This document shows, in pieces, positions 18,686 to 25,952 of a stretch of 64,000 nucleotides of DNA. Each line of letters opens with the position of its first letter. The first letter of the stretch is position 1. The stretch is taken from contig JBFXDX010000016.1 in assembly GCA_050180705.1 (NCBI GenBank), positions 1-64,000 on the forward strand, given 5' to 3'. This DNA is from SB25 sp050180705 (GTDB lineage Bacteria > Bacteroidota > Bacteroidia > Bacteroidales > Tenuifilaceae). The translations under genes and the position numbers were made by a program. Under the pieces are notes generated by a model. It did not search any database and had not been told where the DNA came from. It was given only the letters and a program-made list of their open reading frames with translations.

Positions 18686-19886
18686 GAAGGAAATTATTAA
18701 GTATTATCCCTACCTGTTCTGCAAACAAAGGAGGAATAGCGTTTCCGATTTGGGAATATCTAGGAACTTCTTTAGTTCTACGTTCACCACCTGTTGTGTA
18801 TTTCCCTTTGAAATGGTATGTATCAGGGAATGATTGAATCCTTGCATATTCTCGGACTGTCATAATTCTTGGTTCGCAGTAATGGATATAATCATCAGGT
18901 AATGTAGTAATTGTCGGTGTTGGCTTAGATGAGTCTAATATTTTTGTACTGCTTTTTTTGAGTTTAAAACGTTCTCTATATTCTGCACTTGTTAATTTTT
19001 CATTCAATGCAATTTGAAATCGATTTTTAATCAACTCAGTATGTTTTGCAAATCTATGACTATCTACTTTTCCATTACTTTTTGAATATTTTCTCAAATA
19101 CTCTTGATATTTAGATGTTGCATCTCCATAAACCCCTGCTTTAAAATTGGGTGTTTCAGAATCAACAGTTCCATTTGACTGCAATAAATCTGAAATTGCA
19201 TTTTCAAGTGTTGGATTTAATTCTAATCCTTTATTGATAAGGAAATCATACTTATTCTGTTTAATCTTATCAAAAAATGTCTGTTTAGTTAAGTGATTGT
19301 TCTTTTCAATAAAGTCATTTGATATACCAACTAAAATGAATCGTGTTCTTTTTTGAGGAATTCCATACTCAGAAAAATCAATTAATTTACCTTCAACGGT
19401 ATAGTTTAACTCGATCAATTCTTTAAGAACATACTCAGAATAAGCTTGTCCCTTTTTATTATTGTTTTTGAATCCTTGTGTAAAACCTTTTACATTTTCA
19501 AAAAATATAATTTTAGGCCTTACCAAATCAATAAAACGAACATATGACTTTATTAAACCATTTCGAGAATCATTTTCGATTCTTCTTCCAGCCATAGAAA
19601 ATCCCTGACAAGGAGGCCCTCCTGCAACTAAATCAATTTTACCTCTTAAGGCTTTTAAATTACTTTGATGCTTTTCTAAAACCTCATTAATGTCATGATG
19701 ACTTGGCTCAAGCCAACTTGGCCAATCAAAATGTTTCTTCTTTTGAATTAAGTTGTATTTTAGTGTTTTAAATGCATCTTCACTTTTTTCAATAGCAAAT
19801 AAACCTTTCCAACCAGCATTGTGAAGACCTAAAGATAGTCCACCACAACCAGCAAATAAATCGATGTATGTAGGTTGACTTGCCAT
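18678..19886 (-). CDS. DNA (cytosine-5)-methyltransferase
   Basis: 402 residues from the ATG at 19886. This start shares one base with the regulator stop (TAATG), the same junction as between kinase and response regulator; an upstream in-frame start at 19919 would overlap the regulator by 34 bp and adds no conserved sequence. C5-MTase motifs appear in order: I DLFAGCGGLSLG, IV GGPPCQGFSMAGRR with the catalytic Cys, VI ENVKGF, VIII QKRTRFILVG, IX/X region REYARIQSFPD and QIGNAIPP. The target-recognition segment lies at about 230-320; the recognised sequence cannot be read from it. No restriction endonuclease gene is recognisable next to it, so it may mark self DNA for the downstream ATPase/kinase module or act as an orphan methylase. 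Confidence 0.93.
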   Translation of the reverse strand: MASQPTYIDLFAGCGGLSLGLHNAGWKGLFAIEKSEDAFKTLKYNLIQKKKHFDWPSWLEPSHHDINEVLEKHQSNLKALRGKIDLVAGGPPCQGFSMAGRRIENDSRNGLIKSYVRFIDLVRPKIIFFENVKGFTQGFKNNNKKGQAYSEYVLKELIELNYTVEGKLIDFSEYGIPQKRTRFILVGISNDFIEKNNHLTKQTFFDKIKQNKYDFLINKGLELNPTLENAISDLLQSNGTVDSETPNFKAGVYGDATSKYQEYLRKYSKSNGKVDSHRFAKHTELIKNRFQIALNEKLTSAEYRERFKLKKSSTKILDSSKPTPTITTLPDDYIHYCEPRIMTVREYARIQSFPDTYHFKGKYTTGGERRTKEVPRYSQIGNAIPPLFAEQVGIILNNFLHE

Positions 19887-20107
19887 TATTTTACTTTCTT
19901 GAGTTTTAGGTGTCCACATACTTTATTAAGAATTTCATTTGGCTCAACATCAATTGCTAGAGCAATCAAAAACAACTCTTCTGCTTTTAATTTAGTTGAT
20001 TCATTTCTGCTCAATTCACTCAATCTTGAAGTACTGATGCCTGTTTTACGTGACACATCTGCCTTTTTTATTGACTTTCTTGATAAAAATTCACCTAATA
20101 CTGTCAT
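19886..20107 (-). CDS. Small Xre/Cro-type HTH regulator (controller-protein-like)
   Basis: 73 residues, nearly all one lambda-repressor-like HTH: LGEFLSRKSIKKADVSRKTG, then STSRLSELSRNE (recognition helix) and LKAEELFLIALAIDVEPNEIL. Size and place, first gene before a DNA methyltransferase, match the controller (C) proteins of restriction-modification operons, which time expression after entry into a new host. It has a canonical -7 box 26-33 bp before its ATG and probably autoregulates the five-gene operon; I found no clear symmetric operator. Confidence 0.85.
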   Translation of the reverse strand: MTVLGEFLSRKSIKKADVSRKTGISTSRLSELSRNESTKLKAEELFLIALAIDVEPNEILNKVCGHLKLKKVK

Positions 20108-20132
20108 CTTTAAGTTTTTCTTATTCGTTTAG

Positions 20133-20140
20133 CAAAGATA
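20133..20140 (-). promoter_or_regulatory. Promoter -7 box (TATCTTTG) of the five-gene operon
   Basis: On the minus strand TATCTTTG, a full match to TAnnTTTG, ends 25 bp upstream of the Xre start codon, so the leader is short. The rest of the gap, 20141-20832, holds only repeats and palindrome element 3. Confidence 0.6.
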
Positions 20141-20260
20141 TATTTTTATTTAGAAAATCTATATAATTATGCTGATTATCCAAAGTGCGATGGCAAAATT
20201 GCATTCTTTGGCAAAGTTTCGGTTTGTGCAAAGGCTCAAATTTGTAAAGTATTCTTGTAA

Positions 20261-20400
20261 TACAATACTAACTAGGTATTTAAAAACACAACCGCTGCTT
20301 TTAGTATGTTTAATTACAATTGGAGTAAGATTGTTACCCGTTTAACCGAACATTGTTGCTATTAGTTGATAGGCATAAGCGGTTTGGTGCTTAATGTTTG
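20261..20400 (+). repeat. About 140-bp direct repeat, copy 1 (flanks the CrtC-like gene)
   Basis: Begins TACAATACTAACTAGG. The core from 20295 (CTGCTTTTAGTATGTTTAAT and onward through ACAATTGGAGTAAGATTG and TTAGTTGATAGG) is repeated almost perfectly at 22713 in the same orientation, 2,418 bp away. A partial third copy (TTAGTTGATAGGCGTAAGCG) is at about 20576-20640. Confidence 0.85.
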
Positions 20401-20439
20401 GGGAGGAGTGACGAATTGATAGTTGTCCGTAGACAGCAT

Positions 20440-20560
20440 TCTTCCTTTTAACGCTTCAAGTTGATCGTTTTCCGTTTTCCGTTTTCCGTTTTCCGTTCTC
20501 CGTTTTTCGTTCTCCGTTCTCCGTTCTCCGTTCTCCTCTAACTTTTCACGTCTTACGTTT
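20440..20560. repeat. Heptamer low-complexity tract
   Basis: CCGTTTT and CCGTTCT units in tandem with a strict 7-bp step (TTCCGTTTTCCGTTTTCC), preceded by CGCTTCAAGTTGATCG and followed by TTTCACGTCTTACG; same vocabulary as the 12.4-13.1 kb tract. Confidence 0.85.
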
Positions 20561-20627
20561 AACGCTGATCGTTATTAGTTGATAGGCGTAAGCGGTTTAG
20601 TGCTTAATGTTAGGGACGAAGTAACGA

Positions 20628-20691
20628 GTAACATACAAAGATTGTTGGAGCGCTACTCCATTGCTCCAATTATCCAGTCAAAGGGTTGTAA
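20628..20691 (+). repeat. Composite GGAG...CTCC repeat, right copy bracketing the defence-like operon
   Basis: AACATACAAAGATTGTTGGA, inverted repeat GGAGCGCTACTCC/GCTCC, ending AAAGGGTTGTAA at 20680-20691, in the same orientation as the copy at 14363-14432 and again leading into a palindrome element. Confidence 0.75.
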
Positions 20692-20698
20692 TGGAAAA

Positions 20699-20808
20699 TT
20701 GTATGAGTAATGGCAGATTGCTTGGCACTTTCCCGCTCAAACTACTATGCAGTTTGAGCGGACTACAAACCTTGGTATTTGCCACATAGCTTGCCATTAC
20801 TCATACAA
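20699..20808. repeat. 110-bp long-palindrome element (attC-like), element 3
   Basis: Perfect 17-bp outer inverted repeat (TTGTATGAGTAATGGCA at 20699-20715, complement at 20792-20808) and a perfect 11-bp inner one (CCGCTCAAACT at 20733-20743, complement at 20751-20761). It lies 24 bp after the stop codon of the CrtC-like gene. The arms share no sequence with elements 1 and 2 although size and layout agree. Confidence 0.65.
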
Positions 20809-20832
20809 GATGCTACAAGCTGGTTTTCAAGT

Positions 20833-22536
20833 TTACATCCCCTTAGATTCAGCCATTATTGTTTCAAGCTCCTTTTTGTGCAACCACATTTCAATAAAAC
20901 TCAGAAATTTCATGAAATAACCTACCGAAGGTGGTGTTAAAAAGCCAAGCGTCTCTGGAGTCACAGGAAGTCCTGCTAAGGCCACTATTCCTTTATTGCA
21001 ATTGGCCCAATTGGTTCCTTCTGCAAAACCACGCCCCAGCTCCTTTCCATTTGCATCAGTAATTACAGTACCTCCTTCGGTGTACTGTAAGCCAGTGCCA
21101 AAAAATCCTATTTGTCCGCTTGCTATAAGTGGGGTAACTTTAAATGTTTTTAGTTCAGCTGGGATATCACCTGTTAACGTAAAGGAATACTCAGCTGGAT
21201 ACCATGTGTCCGTTGGAGGATACACCTTGGAGTTTGGGGAAAAATCTACCTTTACCCACTTCGTTACTTCCATTTGCCCAGTTACCGGTAGAGTTGGAAC
21301 AGGGCTCTGGACATCTGTCGACGCTACAGGTCCTATATATTTCCCAGCACATTTCGCGGTCATTGTACCTGGAGGAGTGGGGCCAGTTTGATAATAAAAT
21401 TCTATATTATCATTTGTGTGTAAGGCCGACAAGGTGATTTGCACCTCTTCTCCACCAGCAATCGCTGGATTACTGTGAAATTGAAACATAAACCAGTCCC
21501 AACCTCCGGGAGCGGCTTTTTCTATGTTTTGTGCAGCTCTCATCACCGCACTTCGAGGTGCTCCACTGGGCATAAACCCTGTTCCCCACTGATGGTCATA
21601 CCACATACTGCCATCTTTTAGCTTAATGGATTTTCCGTTTATAGTTATTGTGCTGTGGGAATCGTTTTGAAGTTTAAGCAAAGAGCTAGAATAGTAAAGC
21701 GTTCCTACACCATCGATGCTTGGAGAACAGCCTTCATCACCCTCCATAAAAATTCCTTTTACGTCATCCAGGCTGATATCAATTTCAATTTCTTGCACGT
21801 TCGATTCATCGCTCATGTCATAACCACGCGCAGTGAGTGTTACCGGGAATAAATCTCCGTTTGCATTCTGGCCTTGAATACTATTCTTGCCCATTTTATA
21901 CGAATACGGCTTTGCATCAAAAGACACCAGGCCTGTGGTTCCTGCCACTACGCTGGTTGTTGCGCGGTACTGCTTTTGACTTTGCGGATCACAAATTGCG
22001 AGGTGCATTTCCAACGTTTGATTTTCGATATCAGACAATCCTAAGTTTTTAGCAAATTTAGGTGGAAGAAGCGCGTATTGCCAGAACATCAGCTCTACAC
22101 TATAATGGTTGTTCTCTTCATCCGTAAAATTCCCCACAAAGAAATGCCATCCTACCTGATAGTCAAGCTGTGGGGCATCAATTGATGGTTGGCTAAATTC
22201 TGGATTCAGCGATATAGGTTCATATCCCGTTACCGACTCAGGTCCCAAAAATAAATTCGACGCATAGCACGCCTGAGGCGAAAGAGAATCCGCATTCGCC
22301 ATAATGACTTTATATCTGTCCTTCCGCGAAGTCACAAAGCTGAGTTGGTTTTGCATCATTTCCATTATGCGCTTTTTAAACCGCGTTGCATACTGAATAT
22401 TGCTATTCTTAGCACTTTTAATTTTTTCCAAAATGGCGGAGTCTATTTTTGTTTCATCATACTCCTGCATCCAAAGAGCTTGTGCTATATTCTGCTTGGT
22501 AAGTGCATCAATGGAATTGTTTGTGTTTTCACTCAT
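20833..22536 (-). CDS. CrtC/AttH-like lipocalin-fold protein
   Basis: 567 residues, no signal peptide. Two motifs point to the CrtC/AttH family (hydroxyneurosporene synthase or carotenoid 1,2-hydratase and relatives): a central DGSMWYDHQWGTGF and DYQVGWHFFVGNF near residue 130 in the first lipocalin-like half, and GRGFAEGTNW close to the C-terminus. Carotenoid hydratases are about 400 residues; here an N-terminal helical extension of about 90 residues and an Ala/Pro-rich insert make it longer. There are no carotenoid genes around it, so the substrate is unknown and could be another isoprenoid or lipid. It stands alone, enclosed by two direct repeats and followed by palindrome element 3, and so looks like a mobile cassette cargo gene. 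Confidence 0.65.
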   Translation of the reverse strand: MSENTNNSIDALTKQNIAQALWMQEYDETKIDSAILEKIKSAKNSNIQYATRFKKRIMEMMQNQLSFVTSRKDRYKVIMANADSLSPQACYASNLFLGPESVTGYEPISLNPEFSQPSIDAPQLDYQVGWHFFVGNFTDEENNHYSVELMFWQYALLPPKFAKNLGLSDIENQTLEMHLAICDPQSQKQYRATTSVVAGTTGLVSFDAKPYSYKMGKNSIQGQNANGDLFPVTLTARGYDMSDESNVQEIEIDISLDDVKGIFMEGDEGCSPSIDGVGTLYYSSSLLKLQNDSHSTITINGKSIKLKDGSMWYDHQWGTGFMPSGAPRSAVMRAAQNIEKAAPGGWDWFMFQFHSNPAIAGGEEVQITLSALHTNDNIEFYYQTGPTPPGTMTAKCAGKYIGPVASTDVQSPVPTLPVTGQMEVTKWVKVDFSPNSKVYPPTDTWYPAEYSFTLTGDIPAELKTFKVTPLIASGQIGFFGTGLQYTEGGTVITDANGKELGRGFAEGTNWANCNKGIVALAGLPVTPETLGFLTPPSVGYFMKFLSFIEMWLHKKELETIMAESKGM

Positions 22537-22678
22537 AATCTATATCTCTTAAATATTAATTTATCACTTGTTTGTAGCTTACTTATATATGCACTAAAGT
22601 TAAATTTACCACACCTCTTTAATATGTACCTCTTAGCCACACAAACCGCCTTACAAAACCAGCAAAAAACTATTGCAA

Positions 22679-22816
22679 TACAATACTAATTAACTAGTTA
22701 AAAGCATAATATCTGCTTTTAGTATGTTTAATTACAATTGGAGTAAGATTGTTACCCGTTTAACCGAGCATTCTTGCTATTAGTTGATAGGCGTAAGAGG
22801 TTTAGTGTTTAATGAT
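22679..22816 (+). repeat. About 140-bp direct repeat, copy 2
   Basis: Second copy of the 20261-20400 repeat, beginning TACAATACTAATTAAC, with the near-identical core from 22713. It runs straight into the 199-bp tandem array. Confidence 0.85.
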
Positions 22817-22824
22817 TGTGGTGA

Positions 22825-23295
22825 AGTGACGAGCAACATACAAGGATTGATGGAGTATTGGATGATTGGAGCGCTACTCCACTGCTCCATTACTCCAATT
22901 ATCCCAATTTAACATTTGAGAGGGAGTAACGGCCAGCACATAAAGATTGTTGGAGTATTGGATGATTGGAGTGCTATTCCATTGCTCCATTACTCCACTA
23001 CTCCAATTTAACATTTGGGAGAAAGTAACGACCAACATACAAGGATTGTTGGAGTGTTGGATGATTGGAGCGCTACTCCACTGCTCCATTACTCCAATTA
23101 TCCCAATTTAACATTTGAGAGGGAGTAACGGCCAGCACATAAAGATTGTTGGAGTGTTGGATGATTGGAGCATTACTCCATTGCTCCATTACTCCACTAC
23201 TCCAATTTAACATTTGGGAGAAAGTAACGACCAACATACAAGGATTGCTGGAGTGTTGGATGATTGGAGCGCTACTCCATTGCTCCACTTCTCCA
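22825..23295 (+). repeat. Tandem array, 199-bp period (alternating sub-units A and B)
   Basis: ACATTTGAGAGGGAG recurs at 22912 and 23111, and ACATTTGGGAGAAAG at 23011 and 23210, each 199 bp apart. Each period holds two related sub-units of about 100 bp, each with the inverted repeat GGAGCGCTACTCC / CTGCTCC and AACATACAAGGATTG or CACATAAAGATTG. Five sub-units are present. No credible gene is encoded: frames in both directions are open only because the repeat lacks stops. Confidence 0.9.
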
Positions 23296-23334
23296 TTCCT
23301 CCTCGTCTCCATAACTCTATTTATATCGTTAGTT

Positions 23335-23500
23335 CATGGGGGCTTCTAACTTCCACCTTCCATCTTCCACCTTCCACCTCCCATCTTCCACCTTCCATCA
23401 ATCTTCTAATCCCAAACACTAAACACAAAACACTGCACACTTTTCCTCACCATCAACGAACAACCATCAACGAACAACTTCCATCCATCACTTTTAACTT
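23335..23500. repeat. Heptamer low-complexity tract (CTTCCAC/CTTCCAT)
   Basis: CTTCCACCTTCCATCTTCCA in 7-bp steps, then CAAACACTAAACACAAAAC and CCATCAACGAACAAC words, which are the complements of words in the 12.4-13.1 kb tract. Confidence 0.85.
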
Positions 23501-23529
23501 CCATCAATATACTACCTTATATTATCCCC

Positions 23530-23930
23530 TGCCTGTTTCAATTGTTCGTCCGTCAGATTCAATTGTGCGCTTGTCAGATTCAATTGTTGTCCTGTCGATT
23601 GCAATTGTTCCCCTGTCAGATGCGTTCGCGCACTTGTCAGATGCGTTCGCGCACTTGTCAGATGCGTTCGCGCGCTTGTCAATGTCAATTGTTGTCAGTT
23701 CAACATCAATTGTTGTCAGTTCAATATCATTCGCGTGTCATGTCGATAGCTATTGTTGTCAGTTCAATATCGTTCGCGCGTCTGTCAATATCGTTCGCGC
23801 GTCTGTCAATGTCATTCGCGCGCTCGCCGTCGTCATTGTATGTCATGTCGATAGCTATTGCGTGTCATGTCGATAGCTATTGTTGTCAGTTCAATAGCTA
23901 TTGTATGTCATGTCGATAGCTATTGTAAGT
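23530..23930. repeat. 19-unit array with 21-bp period and palindromic cores
   Basis: Six-base cores start at 23539, 23560, 23581, 23602, 23623, 23644, 23665, 23686, 23707, 23728, 23750, 23771, 23792, 23813, 23834, 23855, 23877, 23898 and 23920, that is 15 steps of 21 bp and three of 22. The cores fall in classes: CAATTG (palindrome), CGTTCG followed by CGC, CATTCG or CATTG, and ATAGCTAT (palindrome) followed by TG. TGTC or GTCA precedes or follows most cores. 21 bp is two turns of B-DNA, so all cores face one side of the helix. There are no spacers as in CRISPR. The frames open across it read as 7-residue repeats and are regarded as by-products. Confidence 0.9.
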
Positions 23931-24054
23931 ATAGTTCATTGTAAAAAAGAGAGCTGCAAGCATTTTATTCGGTTTAGACTATCATCGCGGTCTTCCTAAC
24001 GCCTCCCAATCCATTGGGAGTGTCAATATTTGCTACGCTTTGCTTGTTTTTGGA

Positions 24055-24086
24055 AACAAAAAAGTACGCGGTTCTATCGCGTACTT
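24055..24086 (-). terminator. Rho-independent terminator downstream of the xylose operon
   Basis: On the minus strand AAGTACGCG, a 7-nt loop and CGCGTACTT form a perfect 9-bp stem followed by TTTTTTG. It lies about 470 bp beyond the xylE stop; the interval is filled by repeats. It shares AAAGTACGC with the palindrome at 29663-29687. Between 23931 and 24230 nothing else is recognisable. Confidence 0.7.
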
Positions 24087-24189
24087 GTAATGATAAAGCA
24101 AGGTTTTGCTCGTTATATCGATCCTCCTCCGAATACTTAATTCAAGATTCTTCCGATTCAGCGTATCATATTTCAGGACAAACTCTTTC

Positions 24190-24540
24190 CGGTCACACAA
24201 TTAGCGTCGATCGTTAATGGTTGATAGTGAAGAAGACTTTTCCGTTCTCCATTCTCCGTTCTCCATTCTCCGTTCTCCATTTTCCGTTCTCCGTTCTCCG
24301 TTCTCCATTTTCCGTTTTCCGTTTTCCGTTTTCCGTTTTCCGTTCGAATTCCTTCCTCAACCTCCCCTAACTCCAAACACTAAAAACGAAACACTAAACA
24401 CATTTACCTCACCACCAACAACCGAGCATCTTTTTGCGAATTCGCCGCAGGTAAAACAACGAACAACACTCCCTCTGTTACTTGTCACCTGTTACGTTTC
24501 CTAAACACAAAACACATTCATCTCAGCATCAACCATCAAC
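24190..24540. repeat. Heptamer low-complexity tract downstream of xylE
   Basis: TTCCGTTCTCCATTCTCCG units with a 7-bp step at 24240-24345, followed by CAAACACTAAAAACG, CACTAAACACA and CATCAACCATCAAC words up to the xylE stop region. Confidence 0.85.
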
Positions 24541-24552
24541 TCTCCCACATCT

Positions 24553-25938
24553 CTACTTCGAGCTCCAGAGTTCCTCCATGGCTTCCAGCGTTTTACCTTT
24601 TGTTTCAGGAACCATTCTCCAAACAAAAATGGCCGATAGAACGCTCATTGCACCGTAGAATCCATAGGTCATCCCTCCGCTTAACTCCATCATGGCCGGA
24701 TAGGTCGACGAAATTAGGTAATTAGCCGCCCATTGAGCGGCAACCGCAACCGCAACGGCTCGTCCTCTAATCTTATTGGGAAATATCTCGGCTATTAGCA
24801 CCCAGCAAATAGGTCCCCACGACATCATGAACGATGCTGTGTAAATAATGATAAACACCAACGTGCTTATTCCTATAATATTTAGGAACGACAGTGCCGA
24901 TATGGCAAACATTCCCAACGCCATTCCAATAGACCCAACAATAAGCAAGGGCTTACGTCCCCATTTATCAACGGTAAGAATGGCTACAACCGTGAATATT
25001 ACGTTTATCAACCCCATAACCACCGTTTGCATCATCGACGAGTCCTTGGCGGCTCCCATGCTCTCGAAAATACGCGGAGCGTAGTACAATGCCACGTTTA
25101 TTCCAACAAATTGCTGAAATACCGAAAGCAAAATGCCTATTACTATCACCACCTTTCCGTACGAGAACAACTTCCCCGAATGATGCTCCACCGTATTCCT
25201 TATCTCCGATAGTATCTCCTTGGCCTTTTCGGCTCCATTAATCTTTGTGAGGATCTTTAGCGCACTATCGTTCCTGTTTGTCAACGAAAGGTATCGCGGT
25301 GTTTCGGGTACAAAGAACAGTAGCACTCCAAACAGTCCCGCAGGAATGGCCTCCGAAACAAACATCCAACGCCACCCAATGGAGTTAATCCAATCGAGCG
25401 TTTTTCCGCTGGCAATTCCCCAGTTTACGAAGTAAACCACTAGCATCCCGAAAATAATGGCAAACTGGTTGAGCGATACCAAGCGTCCCCGAATATTGGC
25501 CGGCGAAATCTCGCCAATATACATCGGGCATATGGCCGAGGCCATTCCCACTCCAATGCCTCCTATAACTCTGTAAAAATTAAACATTAGTAGTAAACCT
25601 ATGCTTGCTTCGCCACTATTGAAGAATAGGAATTCGGGGAATCCCGATCCTAATGCCGAAACAAAGAATAGGAATGCAGCAATAATTAACGATCGTTTCC
25701 TGCCATAACGCGAGGCAAATAAACCCGAAAGGGCTCCTCCAATAATGCACCCTATTAATGCGCTCGAGGTTGTTGCGCCATGTATAAATGTGCTTAATCC
25801 TTGACTTGTGATTAGGAAAGCCTGTATCGACTTCTCGGCACCCGATATTACCGCGGTATCGTATCCAAATAGCAATCCGCCTAGTGTAGCAACAAAGGTA
25901 AGACCGAAAATATAGAACTTACTTTTTCCGTGTTCCAT
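24553..25938 (-). CDS. xylE: Sugar/H+ symporter, MFS sugar-porter family (xylose transporter)
   Basis: 461 residues, 12 predicted transmembrane segments. Sugar-porter signatures are present: GYDTAVISGAEKSIQ in helix 1, the loop 2-3 motif ASRYGRKRSLI, RVIGGIGVGMASAICPMYIGEISPANIRGRLVSLNQ, the VPETPRYL motif after helix 6, QQFVGINVALYYAPRIFESMG in helix 7 and FVWRMVPETKGKTLEAME at the C-terminus. It imports D-xylose with protons across the inner membrane. It is the last gene of xylR-xylB-xylA-xylE, 14 bp after xylA. Substrate is inferred from this linkage; other pentoses are possible. Confidence 0.9.
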   Translation of the reverse strand: MEHGKSKFYIFGLTFVATLGGLLFGYDTAVISGAEKSIQAFLITSQGLSTFIHGATTSSALIGCIIGGALSGLFASRYGRKRSLIIAAFLFFVSALGSGFPEFLFFNSGEASIGLLLMFNFYRVIGGIGVGMASAICPMYIGEISPANIRGRLVSLNQFAIIFGMLVVYFVNWGIASGKTLDWINSIGWRWMFVSEAIPAGLFGVLLFFVPETPRYLSLTNRNDSALKILTKINGAEKAKEILSEIRNTVEHHSGKLFSYGKVVIVIGILLSVFQQFVGINVALYYAPRIFESMGAAKDSSMMQTVVMGLINVIFTVVAILTVDKWGRKPLLIVGSIGMALGMFAISALSFLNIIGISTLVFIIIYTASFMMSWGPICWVLIAEIFPNKIRGRAVAVAVAAQWAANYLISSTYPAMMELSGGMTYGFYGAMSVLSAIFVWRMVPETKGKTLEAMEELWSSK

Positions 25939-25952
25939 CTCTGCATAATTTA

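Noticed and set aside
18678..19919. Longer methyltransferase start at 19919
   Set aside because: The ATG at 19886 shares the TAATG junction with the upstream stop and begins just before motif I; the extra 11 residues overlap the regulator gene by 34 bp.
14804..20107. Standard type II restriction-modification or BREX/DISARM system
   Set aside because: No endonuclease, PglZ, helicase or phospholipase D gene is present; only the methylase and controller fit R-M.
22874..23312. Minus-strand frames across the 199-bp array (repeating peptide with SSAPIIQHS)
   Set aside because: Both strands are open by lack of stop codons in the repeat; peptides mirror DNA repeats and have no homology features.
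23214..23919. Long plus-strand frames of 125 and 220 codons with seven-residue repeats such as SDAFAHL
   Set aside because: They are produced by the 21-bp period of the array, start inside another repeat family, and no promoter, start context or known domain supports them.
23530..23930. CRISPR array
   Set aside because: The period is 21 bp with no conserved repeat plus unique spacer, and no cas genes are nearby.
24173..24504. Frames in the CCGTTCT tract (peptide ENGKRKTENGKWRTENGERK and its opposite-strand version)
   Set aside because: Low-complexity heptamer DNA translates to repeats in every frame; not a gene.
22537..24552. tRNA, rRNA or transposase gene in the 2-kb gap
   Set aside because: No cloverleaf, rRNA motif, DDE signature or terminal-inverted-repeat IS structure was seen; the gap is repeats and a terminator.
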